This document shows, in pieces, positions 27,438 to 35,872 of a stretch of DNA of 64,000 nt (within the stretch, counting starts at the first letter, position 1; each line of letters opens with the position of its first letter). The stretch spans positions 2,728,001-2,792,000 of the forward strand of contig NZ_CP074371.1 in NCBI RefSeq assembly GCF_018362975.1, read 5' to 3'. The position numbers and the translations under genes were made by a program. The stretch is from Nocardia tengchongensis. GTDB lineage: Bacteria; Actinomycetota; Actinomycetes; Mycobacteriales; Mycobacteriaceae. The notes beneath the pieces were generated by a model. That model was not told the DNA's origin and did no database searches. It worked only from the letters and a program-made list of their open reading frames with translations.

Positions 27438-29213
27438 GTGCTGCGTAGCGGGGAGTTGTTCGCCGGGTACGAGATCGAACGGGAACTCGGCCGCGGCGGC
27501 ATGGGGTCGGTGTATCTGGCCCGGCACCCGCGCCTGCCCCGGCTGATCGCGCTCAAGCTGCTGGGCCGGGACCTCTTCGGCGACGCCGAGATCCGCGGGC
27601 GGTTCGAGCGTGAGGGTGATCTGATCGCGCGGCTCGACCACCCGAACATCGTGCCGATCTACGACCGGGGCATCGACGACGCGCAGCCGTGGATCGCCAT
27701 GCGGTATGTCGACGGTCCCGACGCCTCGCGGCTGGAGCCGGCGAATCTGCCGCCGCGTGAGGCGCTCCGGATCATCACCGAGACCGCGCGGGCACTGGAT
27801 TTCGCGCATCGCCGCGGGGTGCTGCACCGGGATGTGAAGCCCGCCAACATTCTCCTCGAACGGGTGGACGGCGAGGAACGGGTCTTCCTGGCGGACTTCG
27901 GTATCGCCCGCCTGCGTGACGACGCCTCCAAGCTCACCCAGACCGGCTCGTTCACCGCGACGCTGACCTACGCCTCGCCCGAACAGCTTTCGGGGCAGCC
28001 GCTGGATTCGCGATCGGATCAGTATTCGCTGGCCTGCACCCTGTTCCGGCTGCTGACCGGGAATGTGCCGTTCGACGCGGAACATCCGGTCGGCATCATT
28101 CACGGTCACCTCAATCAGGCGCCGCCGCCGGTCAGCGCGCTGCGGGCCGGGCTGCCCTCGGCATTGGACGCGGTGCTGGCCCGGGCGCTCGCGAAACACC
28201 CGGAGGGCCGGTTCGATTCGTGCGGTGATTTCGCCGCCGCCGCGCAGCAGGCGCTGGAGAATCCGGCGGGCGCGACCCAGATCGTGACGCCGTATGCCGG
28301 TGGATCGCCTTCGGGTCCACGGCAATCCGGTCCCGCCGCGACGGCCGTCCTGAACGCCGCCGGCGGCGTCGACCCGAATTCCGTTCCCGGAGCCCGGCTG
28401 TCGCCGACCATGCAATACACCGCGCAGGCGCCGGTGCCCCCGCCGCGGCAGCCGGTGCCGCCGCCCCCGCCCCGGCCGCGCAAGAAGCGTTCCCGGCTGC
28501 GGGGCTGCCTGCTGGGCGCCGCCGCGGTCGTGGTGTTGCCGCTGGTGGGGATCGCGGGTTGTCTGGCCGTGCTGGATCGGACGTCCACCTCGAACGGTCC
28601 CGCGACCACCACCGAGGCGCCGGTTCCCAGCACCGAGGAAGAGCCGGCCCCGACCGAGGTGACCGAGCCCGCCGGTGTCCCCGAGCACGCGGGCGCGGCC
28701 GCCCAGCAGCTCAGCGAGCGGTTCCCGCAGATGCTGCCGCAGGCCGACCCGAACTCCGACACCAGTTCCGGCATCGGCTACCAGGGCGCGGCCTGCACCA
28801 GCTATGCGCGGTCCACGCCGCCGCCCGACACCGGATCCGGCGATCCCGACCTGGGGGAGTGGGAGGTGGCGTGGAACTGCGCGGGCGGCGTCGGCCATCC
28901 GGCCTACCGGTTCGTCATGTACCGCTCGGCCGCCGACGCCGAGGCGGCGATCGCCGCGCTCCCGGGCTACAGCCGCTCCGACGTCAAGGTCCACGGAAAC
29001 GTGTACACCAACTACCGGATCAACGACAGCGCGCTGCTGCGCCCCCGGTTGGTGACCGAATTCCACGCCCAGGACGGCCGGAAGCCGGCGGGCAAGAAGC
29101 CGGACGGCAAGCACGCCGACGCCGAGCAGCCCGCCTTCCTGATGTACAGCACCGGCTTCCTGGCCACCGACGACCAGTTGCTCGAGTGGTGGCGGTCCGC
29201 ACCCGTCAATTGA
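27438..29213 (+). CDS. PknB-type receptor Ser/Thr protein kinase
   Basis: 591-aa paralogue of the preceding kinase, in one intact frame. The kinase domain (1-270) has GRGGMGSV, ALKLL, HRDVKPANIL, DFGIARLRDD and the TQTGSFTATLTYASPEQ activation loop. The linker is Pro-rich with basic RPRKKRSRLRG just before the helix CLLGAAAVVVLPLVGIAGC. The extracellular part begins with a Thr/Pro/Glu stretch. It then forms a domain related to that of the first kinase: GAACTSYA, WEVAWNCAGG, VYTNYRI and a closing EWWRSAPVN. The start is GTG 27438 (VLRSGELFAGYEIERELG) with GGAAAGGG upstream. It presumably signals on a wall-derived or small-molecule cue; the ligand is unknown. Confidence 0.88.
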   Translation: MLRSGELFAGYEIERELGRGGMGSVYLARHPRLPRLIALKLLGRDLFGDAEIRGRFEREGDLIARLDHPNIVPIYDRGIDDAQPWIAMRYVDGPDASRLEPANLPPREALRIITETARALDFAHRRGVLHRDVKPANILLERVDGEERVFLADFGIARLRDDASKLTQTGSFTATLTYASPEQLSGQPLDSRSDQYSLACTLFRLLTGNVPFDAEHPVGIIHGHLNQAPPPVSALRAGLPSALDAVLARALAKHPEGRFDSCGDFAAAAQQALENPAGATQIVTPYAGGSPSGPRQSGPAATAVLNAAGGVDPNSVPGARLSPTMQYTAQAPVPPPRQPVPPPPPRPRKKRSRLRGCLLGAAAVVVLPLVGIAGCLAVLDRTSTSNGPATTTEAPVPSTEEEPAPTEVTEPAGVPEHAGAAAQQLSERFPQMLPQADPNSDTSSGIGYQGAACTSYARSTPPPDTGSGDPDLGEWEVAWNCAGGVGHPAYRFVMYRSAADAEAAIAALPGYSRSDVKVHGNVYTNYRINDSALLRPRLVTEFHAQDGRKPAGKKPDGKHADAEQPAFLMYSTGFLATDDQLLEWWRSAPVN

Positions 29214-29314
29214 GACCCGGCCTGACCGGGCTGTTTGTGTGGAATGTGTGAGGACCACGTCATCAGGGACATCCCGGATGGCATCCGTCCGCGAATCTCT
29301 ACACACTGGACAAC

Positions 29315-30106
29315 ATGACTTCGAACGTCTCGGAATCCGTCACTCTCGACACAGGCACCGACACGGTCGCGGCTCGTGCGACCGATCTTGTGAAGATCTA
29401 CGGCTCCGGCGATACACAGGTCCGCGCGCTCGCCGGGGTTTCGGCCGAGTTCGCGAGGGGGGAATTCACCGCGATCATGGGGCCCTCGGGCTCCGGCAAG
29501 TCGACGCTCATGCACTGCCTGGCCGGTCTCGACGCCGCCACCGCGGGCACGGTCCACATCGGTGACACCGATCTGACCCGGCTCTCGGACAAGCAGATGA
29601 CCAACCTGCGCCGCGATCGCATCGGCTTCGTCTTCCAGGCGTTCAACCTGGTCCCCACCCTGACCGCGCTGGAGAACATCACGTTGCCGCTGGACATCGC
29701 GGGCCGCAAGGCCGACGAGGAATGGCTCTCGACCGTGGTCAAGCGCCTCGGCCTGGGCGATCGCCTCACCCACCGGCCCGCCGAACTGTCCGGCGGCCAG
29801 CAGCAGCGAGTCGCGTGCGCCCGTGCGCTGGCCGGCAAGCCCGACATCATCTTCGGTGACGAGCCGACCGGCAACCTGGACTCGCACTCCTCCGGCGAGG
29901 TGCTCAGTATCCTGCGCGCCGCGGTCGACGAGTTCGGGCAGACGGTGGTGATCGTGACCCACGATCCGCGCGCCGCCTCGCACGCCGACCGGGTCGTGTT
30001 CCTCGCCGACGGCCGGATCGTCGACGAATTGCGGGAGCCCACCGCGGATTCCATTCTCGACAAGATGAAGTCGCTGGAGACGGTGCTCGGGGAGGACGAG
30101 CACTGA
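29315..30106 (+). CDS. MacB/LolD-type ABC transporter ATPase
   Basis: 263-aa ATP-binding subunit. Walker A GPSGSGKST (about 64), Q-loop VFQAFNL, signature LSGGQQQR, Walker B IIFGDEPTGNLD and H-loop VTHDPR are all intact. The GDEPTGNLD and NLVPTLTALEN segments are typical of ATPases paired with FtsX/MacB permeases, which work as mechanotransmission rather than classical transport systems. The first 20 residues are a Thr/Ser-rich extension. Its stop overlaps the permease start by one base (TGATG), so the two are coupled. It follows the kinase pair by 101 bp and may be co-regulated with it; that link is only contextual. Confidence 0.9.
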   Translation: MTSNVSESVTLDTGTDTVAARATDLVKIYGSGDTQVRALAGVSAEFARGEFTAIMGPSGSGKSTLMHCLAGLDAATAGTVHIGDTDLTRLSDKQMTNLRRDRIGFVFQAFNLVPTLTALENITLPLDIAGRKADEEWLSTVVKRLGLGDRLTHRPAELSGGQQQRVACARALAGKPDIIFGDEPTGNLDSHSSGEVLSILRAAVDEFGQTVVIVTHDPRAASHADRVVFLADGRIVDELREPTADSILDKMKSLETVLGEDEH

Positions 30107-32633
30107 TGGCCGCCTCTCCGATGCGCAAGGTCGCCTTGCGCAATCTCGCCGCGCACAAGGTGCGGCTTGTCTTGACGGTGCTGTCGGTGGTGCTCGGAAC
30201 CGCCTTCATCTCCGGGTCTTTCATCTTCACCGACACCCTGCAGAGCACCTTTGACGGCATCTTCGCCGGCCAGGCCAAGGGCGTGGACGTGCGGGTGCAG
30301 CCCAAGGGGCAGCAGTCGCTCGGCGTGCCCGACGACGTGGTGACCAAGATTTCCCATATGGACGGCGTGAAGACCGTCGCGCCCAGCGTCAACGGTCCGG
30401 TGGTGCTGCTGAAGGACGGGCACGCCGTACAGACCGGTGGCGCACCGACTTTCGGGCAGTCGTATCTGCCGCCGGAGAAGTCGGTGGCCGAGCCGGAGAA
30501 GTACATCGACGGCACACCGCCCGCCAAGCCCGGTGAGATCGCCATCAACAATGGCGGCGCGGACCGGGCCGGTTTGAAGGTCGGCGATCACACCCAGGTG
30601 CTGGTGCCGTCCAAGGGCAATATCGACGTGACGGTGTCGGGCATCTACCAGATCAGCGGCTCGAATACCGGTGGCTTCGTACAGATCCTGTTCGAGGACA
30701 CGCAGGCGCGGCAGCTGTTCACCGACGGGTTGCACGTGGCGTGGGTGGACATCGCCGCGCAGCCCGGGTGAAGGCCGATGATCTGCGTGATCGGATCAAG
30801 GACGCCCTGCCCGAATACAAGGTGCAGGATGCCGACCAGGTGCGCGCGGACTTCAAGGCGCAGCTGGGCAACGCGCTCAAGTTCATCAACTACTTCCTGC
30901 TGGCGTTCGGGTCGATCGCGCTGCTGGTGGGCACGTTCATCATCTACAACACCTTCTCCATGCTGGTGGCGCAGCGGCTGCGGGAGCTGGCGCTGCTGCG
31001 GGCGGTCGGCGCGAGCCGACGGCAGATCTCGCGGTCGGTGGTGGGGGAGTCGCTGATCGTCGGATTGATCGGCAGCGCACTGGGTCTCGCCGCGGGCGTC
31101 GGGCTGGCGTTCGGATTGTCCGGGCTGCTCAACGCTTTCAAGCTGGGCCTGCCTACCGGGACCATGTCGCTCGAGCCGCGCACCGTGATGGTGGCGATCG
31201 GCGTCGGCACCCTCGTGACGGTGCTCAGCGCGTACGCGCCCGCGCGGCGGGCGGCCAAGGTGCCGCCGGTGGAGGCCATGCGCTCGGAGTCCAATTCGGC
31301 CGGTGAGTCGCTGCGGCTGCGGACCATCGTGGGTGCGCTGCTCGCGGTGGCCGGTGTGGTGCTGGTGGTGCTGGGCGCGCGCGGTACCGGCGGGAGCGCG
31401 GCCTCGGTGGTCGGGATCGGCGCCGCCGCTTTGATTCTGGCAGTGTTGTTCGCGTCGCCGGCGTTGTCGCGGCCGGTGGTGGCGGGGCTCGGGGTGCTGA
31501 CCCGGCCGTTCGGTCCGGTCGGACGGATGGCGCGCAACAACGCGATTCGCAATCCGCGCCGGACCGCGGCGACCGCGTTCGCGTTGACGCTGGGCTTGAT
31601 GCTGGTGTCGGCCATCGGCATGCTCGGTTCCTCGGCCAAGGCGAGCATCAGTGAACTGGTCGACCACGGTGTGAAGGCCGACTACATGCTGGCGGGCCCG
31701 CCCGGCGGCCTGATCGGCGTCCCGCTGGCCGCCACCGACACCATCAAGCAGGTGCCGCAGGTCAAGGATGTGGTGGCCTTCCACGGCGTCGCGCTGAAGG
31801 TCGACGGCAAGCAGGTGCTGGGCACCGCGCCCGAGGGTCCGATGACCAAGGTGCTCGACTACACCATGCGGGAGGGCACCGACCAGCTCGGCGGCGACGA
31901 CATCATGGTGTCGGAAACCTTTGCCGCCGACCATGGTTGGAAGCTCGGCGACAGCGTCGACATCACCAGCCTGGACTACCGCAAGTTCCCGGTCACGGTG
32001 GCGGGCATCTACAAGGACACCCAGCTGCTGCAGAACCTGGTCACCTCCATGTCCCTGTACGGGAGGACGGTGCCGGTCAGCTACCAGAGCAGTTTCCTGG
32101 TGCTGGTCGCCGCCCAGCCGGGCGCCGACCTGCCCGCCATGCGCACCAACCTGGAGAAGGCCACCGAGCAGTACGTCATCGTCCAGGTCCAGGACCGTGA
32201 GGATTTCAAGGGCGCGCAGGGCAAGCAGATCGACACCCTGCTCGCCATCCTCTACGGCCTGCTCGCGCTGGCGGTGGTGATCGCCATCCTCGGCATCGTC
32301 AACACCCTGGCCCTGTCGGTGGTGGAACGCCGCCGCGAGATCGGCATGCTGCGGGCGGTCGGCATGCAACGCCCGCAGGTTCGCCGCAGCATCTACCTGG
32401 AGTCCATGCTGATCGCCATCTTCGGTGCGGTGGTCGGCGTCATCCTCGGCATCGGTCTGGGCCTCGGATTCCTCAGCACCCTGAAGGATCTCGGCATCGC
32501 GACCATCGCCGTCCCCTGGGCCCAGATCGTCCTGATGCTGCTGGCCTCCGGCTTCGTCGGCGTGCTGGCCGCCCTGTGGCCCGCCATCCGGGCCGCCCGC
32601 ACACCCCCGCTGGCCGCCATCGCCGACCTGTAA
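30106..32633 (+). CDS. FtsX/MacB-type ABC permease, frameshifted as read
   Basis: Permease of about 842 aa after restoring one base. The first frame encodes the N-terminal helix (VRLVLTVLSVVLGTAFISGS) and an extracytoplasmic MacB-like domain, and stops at 30771 after AWVDIAAQPG. The continuation VKADDLRDRIKDALPEYKV begins at once in another frame. One G missing from the GGG at 30768-30770 explains it. After that come three helices with LRELALLRAVGASRRQI, a second periplasmic domain, and a final FtsX block with RRREIGMLRAVGMQRPQV. Two FtsX domains in one chain is the usual layout for actinobacterial DevC/MacB-like permeases. The partner is the ATPase immediately upstream. Confidence 0.87.
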
Positions 32634-32653
32634 CCGATCGTCGAACGTCCAGG

Positions 32654-32680
32654 GCCCCTCGGGAATCCATCCCGAGGGGC
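32654..32680 (+). terminator. Stem-loop terminator after the ABC permease
   Basis: Perfect 11-bp stem GCCCCTCGGGA (32654-32664) with TCCCGAGGGGC (32670-32680), loop ATCCA. It lies 20 bp past the permease stop. The following bases are TCTGTGC, so it is not a classical T-run terminator. Confidence 0.7.
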
Positions 32681-32732
32681 TCTGTGCATCTCGTATCGAG
32701 ACGTGTGCCACTGGTCGGCGGCGCGATCTTGA

Positions 32733-32750
32733 CCTCAACCAATGTTGAGG
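32733..32750 (+). promoter_or_regulatory. SoxR/MerR-box-like dyad within a promoter
   Basis: CCTCAACCAATGTTGAGG: seven-base arms CCTCAAC and GTTGAGG interrupted by CAAT (the arms share six outer pairs plus C-G). The outer CCTCAA...TTGAGG matches the SoxR-box pattern I remember. It overlaps a -35-like TTGACC (32729-32734). A -10-like GAAGAT begins 19 bases later (32754-32759), the long spacer that MerR-family activators require. Transcription would start near 32766. Confidence 0.6.
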
Positions 32751-32766
32751 GTCGAAGATGATCTTC

Positions 32767-33213
32767 ATGAGTGCACATGATGTGGAAGCGCCCGTTATCG
32801 CGGACGGCAGTGTGGATCACGCCGCGGACCGGACGGCGATCGAAGCGGTGATCGCGACCGTGGAAACCGCCATGAATACCAACGACGCCGAATTGCTGGT
32901 CAAGGATGTCGCCCGGAACGCGGTGGTGGGGAACGCGGTCGGGGCGCTGATGCGGGGGCGGGATGTGGTGCTCGAGGCGTCCAGGGTCGGGTTGGCCGGG
33001 TTCTTGAAGGATGAGTATGTGCGGTACGAGGTGACCGATATCGCGTTCCTGCGGCCGGATGTGGCCATTGCGCACAAGGCCGCGCGGGCGGTTACCGCCG
33101 CGGGGGAACCGATCGATGTGGAGGCGGCGATGGTCGCGTTGTATGTGCTCACCAAGGAGGACGGGCGGTGGTGGATCGCGGCTCGGCAGAACACGCCGGT
33201 CCCGCGTGGGTGA
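32767..33213 (+). CDS. SgcJ/EcaC-type SnoaL-like protein
   Basis: About 148-aa protein of the SnoaL-like/NTF2 fold, subgroup SgcJ/EcaC, often labelled oxidoreductase but without proven activity. Features are a long first helix (DRTAIEAVIATVETAMNTND), DVARNAVVGNAVG, then beta strands ending DGRWWIAARQNTPV. The ATG at 32767 is preferred over 32758 because it would lie at the transcription start predicted from the promoter dyad, giving a leaderless mRNA; both are in frame. The SoxR-box-like operator suggests induction by redox-active compounds through a regulator not in this window. It is monocistronic and ends in a terminator. Confidence 0.75.
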   Translation: MSAHDVEAPVIADGSVDHAADRTAIEAVIATVETAMNTNDAELLVKDVARNAVVGNAVGALMRGRDVVLEASRVGLAGFLKDEYVRYEVTDIAFLRPDVAIAHKAARAVTAAGEPIDVEAAMVALYVLTKEDGRWWIAARQNTPVPRG

Positions 33214-33299
33214 TCGGGCCCCTGAAAGCGGGGGCCACCGGAATCGGGCGCGGTTCATTAGCGTGGCGGTACCGCGCAGTGAAGCCCGGGGTAGGGAGG

Positions 33300-33335
33300 A
33301 GGGCCGGCACCGAAAACGTGCCGGCCCTTTGCTTT
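33300..33335. terminator. Rho-independent terminator between convergent genes
   Basis: Perfect 11-bp stem AGGGCCGGCAC (33300-33310) with GTGCCGGCCCT (33318-33328), loop CGAAAAC, followed by TTGCTTT. It serves the SgcJ/EcaC-type gene and, weakly, the chromate transporter ending at 33340. Confidence 0.85.
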
Positions 33336-33339
33336 CGGG

Positions 33340-34530
33340 TCAGGTGATCGGGAGGCCGAGCGCGGCGGCGGCGACGCCGATGGCGGCGGCGCTCAGGAGG
33401 GTGCCGACAACGCCTCGGCGGGCGGCGACGAGCCAGAGTGCGGCGGCGGCGAGCCAGAGTGCGGCGGCGGCGAGTACGGCGAATTGCCAGGCGTGCTGGA
33501 GGGCGAGGGTCAAGGGGATCGCGGAGCCGAGGATCGCGCCGATGACGGCGGGGCCAGAGCCGGAGAGGAAGGCCAGGACTCGGGGGTTGGTGCGGAGGCG
33601 GTCGAAATGCGGGCCGCCGCACAGGATGAAGAGGAAGGACGGGGCGAAGGCGACGAGCGCGGCGAGCAGCCCACCGGGGAGGCCCGCGGCGGCGTACCCG
33701 ACGGCCGCGACCGTCTGCACCACGGGGCCGGGCGTGATCTGGCCCAGGGCAACGGCATTGAGGAATTGGGCGTCGGTCATCCAGTGGTAGTGGGTGACGG
33801 CGTCGGACTGCATCAGGGGGATGATGACGAAACCGCCGCCGTAGGACAGGGCTCCGACCTTGAACGCCACCCAGCTCACCGCGGCCAGGCCGCCGAGCGC
33901 GGGCACGGTGATCGCGAGGGGGAGCGGGGTGGACACCGAGGTCGATCGGCCCGGGATTCCGGTTCGCACAACGACTTCCAGTACACCCGTCGCGACCAGG
34001 ACGAGCACCAGCCACGGCCCGGTCAGTGCCGCGGCGAGCCCGCCTGCCAGCAGATACCCGATCCAGCGCAGCCGCGCCGCACGGGCCGTCCCGGCTCGCT
34101 GCCAACTGGCCGGCGCCAGCCCGACCCCCGCGTGCACGGCGACCGCCGCGACCGCCGCACCCGCACCGGCCGCCGCACCCAGCGCCCACCGCGGCACGCC
34201 ACCGGACAGGAAGAATGCCGCCAACCCCAGAATGACGACGAGGCCGGGCACGATGAAACACACCCCGCCCACCAACGCGCCCGCCGTCCCCCGCAGCCGC
34301 CACGCCGAATAGATCGCCAGCTGGGTCGATGCGGGCCCGGGCAGCAGGTTGGTGGCGGCGATCGCGTCCTCGAACTCGGTCGGCGCGAGCCATTTCCGTT
34401 CCTCGACGCACAGTCGTCGCAGCAGCGCGATATGCGTCGGCGGCCCGCCGAATCCGATGCACCCGATCCGGCCCCACTCGCGTGCGATGGTGGTGAGCCG
34501 AACCCCAGCCTGCCCAGCGTCGCCACTCAC
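33340..34530 (-). CDS. chrA: Chromate transporter (CHR family, two-domain)
   Basis: 396-aa polytopic membrane protein with about ten hydrophobic segments arranged as two homologous halves. CHR motifs are GCIGFGGPPTHIALL (about 22), LLPGPASTQLA (about 60), SYGGGFVIIPLMQ (about 228) and LGQITPGPVVQT (about 259). It exports chromate in exchange for protons or sulfate. Near the C-terminus a perfect 21-bp tandem duplication (33430-33450 and 33451-33471) repeats LWLAAAA inside a helix. The start is at 34530, giving the N-terminal helix that precedes the first CHR motif. No regulator of the ChrB type is adjacent. Confidence 0.88.
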   Translation of the reverse strand: MSGDAGQAGVRLTTIAREWGRIGCIGFGGPPTHIALLRRLCVEERKWLAPTEFEDAIAATNLLPGPASTQLAIYSAWRLRGTAGALVGGVCFIVPGLVVILGLAAFFLSGGVPRWALGAAAGAGAAVAAVAVHAGVGLAPASWQRAGTARAARLRWIGYLLAGGLAAALTGPWLVLVLVATGVLEVVVRTGIPGRSTSVSTPLPLAITVPALGGLAAVSWVAFKVGALSYGGGFVIIPLMQSDAVTHYHWMTDAQFLNAVALGQITPGPVVQTVAAVGYAAAGLPGGLLAALVAFAPSFLFILCGGPHFDRLRTNPRVLAFLSGSGPAVIGAILGSAIPLTLALQHAWQFAVLAAAALWLAAAALWLVAARRGVVGTLLSAAAIGVAAAALGLPIT

Positions 34531-34611
34531 GCCCGCAACCTCATTCCATCGACCTGGCCAGCTGCGAACCCGCGCTGCAGCCAGACGATAACAGCGAATG
34601 CCGTCGCGAGA

Positions 34612-35793
34612 TCAGTGCGCCGGATCGGGGTGGTCGGCGCAGAGGGCGTGGTCGATGAGGGTGGCCGCGGCGGATTCCTGGGACCGGATGTGGTCGGGGG
34701 TATCACCGAGCGCCTCGGACATGGAGACCACGGCGCTGCGGGCGCCGTCGACGGTGACGCCGTTGAGGGTGATGTAGCCCGCGTCGCCGCCCTCGTGGGA
34801 CCAATAGGTTCCGCCGCAGCTCAATGGGCGCTCGGCCAGGCCGAGCCCGTATCGGCCACCGGGCCACAGGGTGCGGAGTTCGTCGCTCACGGCGACGGTT
34901 CGCCGCATCTCCGCGAGTTGGCCGGGCGGCAGCAGGCGGGCACCGAGCAGGGCACGGAAGAAGACGTTCTCGTCCTGCGTGGTGGTGACCCACGAGAGGT
35001 TCTCCGGTTCCAGGGGGATCTGCTCGGTGACGTCCACCTCGGAGCCGGGGCCGAAGAACTGGTAGGCCCGCGCGTGCGGCTCGGGGAGCCCGGGCGAAGG
35101 GCCGAGCCAGTGGGTCCCGTGCAGGCCGAGCGGGGTGAGGATGCGGGATTCGATCTGCTGGTGGGCGACTCGGCCGGTGGCCCGCTCGATGATAATCGAG
35201 AGCAGGATGTAGCCGGTGTTGGAGTATTGCCAGCCCGCACCGGGCGCGAAGTCGGGGGCGTGGGACATCGCCCGCGCGATGAGCTGATCGGGTGGATAGC
35301 TGTCGAAGCGCTGCCGGTAGTACTCGTCCGGCGTGGTGTATCCCGGCAGGTCGTCGTGGATTCCGCTGGTGTGCTGCAACAGGTTGCGCAGGGTGATCAG
35401 GCTGCCGTCGTTTCCGTTGCCCCGCACTACATCCGGTAGCCACCGCTCGACCGTGTCGTCCAGGGTGATCGTGCCCTCGGCCGCGAGTTGCAGTACGACG
35501 GTGGCGACCAGCGTCTTGGCGGTGCTGGCCATGCGGAAATAGCCGTCGGGCGACACCGGGCGGCCGGTGGTGCGGTCCGCGGTGCCGCTGGTGGCGATCA
35601 GTTGCTCGCCCTCGGGTGTGATCACCCGGGCTTGCACACCGCTGATCCCGAGGGCGTGGATGGCCTCGGTATCGCGGCGCAGCCGGTCGATGGCGGACTC
35701 GGCGGGCTGGGTGTCGGCGCACGAAACCGCGGCGACGAGCAGCACGATGGCACCGAGGGCGAGCGCCAGGCGGCCGCGCAGAGTCGAGGGCAT
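34612..35793 (-). CDS. Beta-lactamase-family serine hydrolase lipoprotein
   Basis: 393-aa penicillin-binding-protein/class C beta-lactamase-like hydrolase. It is exported as a lipoprotein: RLALALGAIVLLVAAVSCAD has a good lipobox. Active-site motifs are SxxK in MASTAKTL (about 88-92), YxN in QYSNTGY (about 190), and HEGGDAGY where a KTG-type triad would sit. Such proteins include D-alanyl-D-alanine carboxypeptidases, esterases and EstB-like enzymes; resistance is not implied. Start at ATG 35793. No obvious operon partner. Confidence 0.85.
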   Translation of the reverse strand: MPSTLRGRLALALGAIVLLVAAVSCADTQPAESAIDRLRRDTEAIHALGISGVQARVITPEGEQLIATSGTADRTTGRPVSPDGYFRMASTAKTLVATVVLQLAAEGTITLDDTVERWLPDVVRGNGNDGSLITLRNLLQHTSGIHDDLPGYTTPDEYYRQRFDSYPPDQLIARAMSHAPDFAPGAGWQYSNTGYILLSIIIERATGRVAHQQIESRILTPLGLHGTHWLGPSPGLPEPHARAYQFFGPGSEVDVTEQIPLEPENLSWVTTTQDENVFFRALLGARLLPPGQLAEMRRTVAVSDELRTLWPGGRYGLGLAERPLSCGGTYWSHEGGDAGYITLNGVTVDGARSAVVSMSEALGDTPDHIRSQESAAATLIDHALCADHPDPAH

Positions 35794-35872
35794 GATCGAA
35801 CGCTAGATTCGATCGCGCCGCTACGTAATCGGGCACATCCCTGGAATCCGGGTGGGGGAGATCCCCCAGTAC

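Noticed and set aside
34612..35793. True class C beta-lactamase / resistance gene
   Set aside because: The lipoprotein anchor and an HEGG motif in place of KTG fit the broad serine-hydrolase/DD-peptidase group; resistance cannot be inferred.
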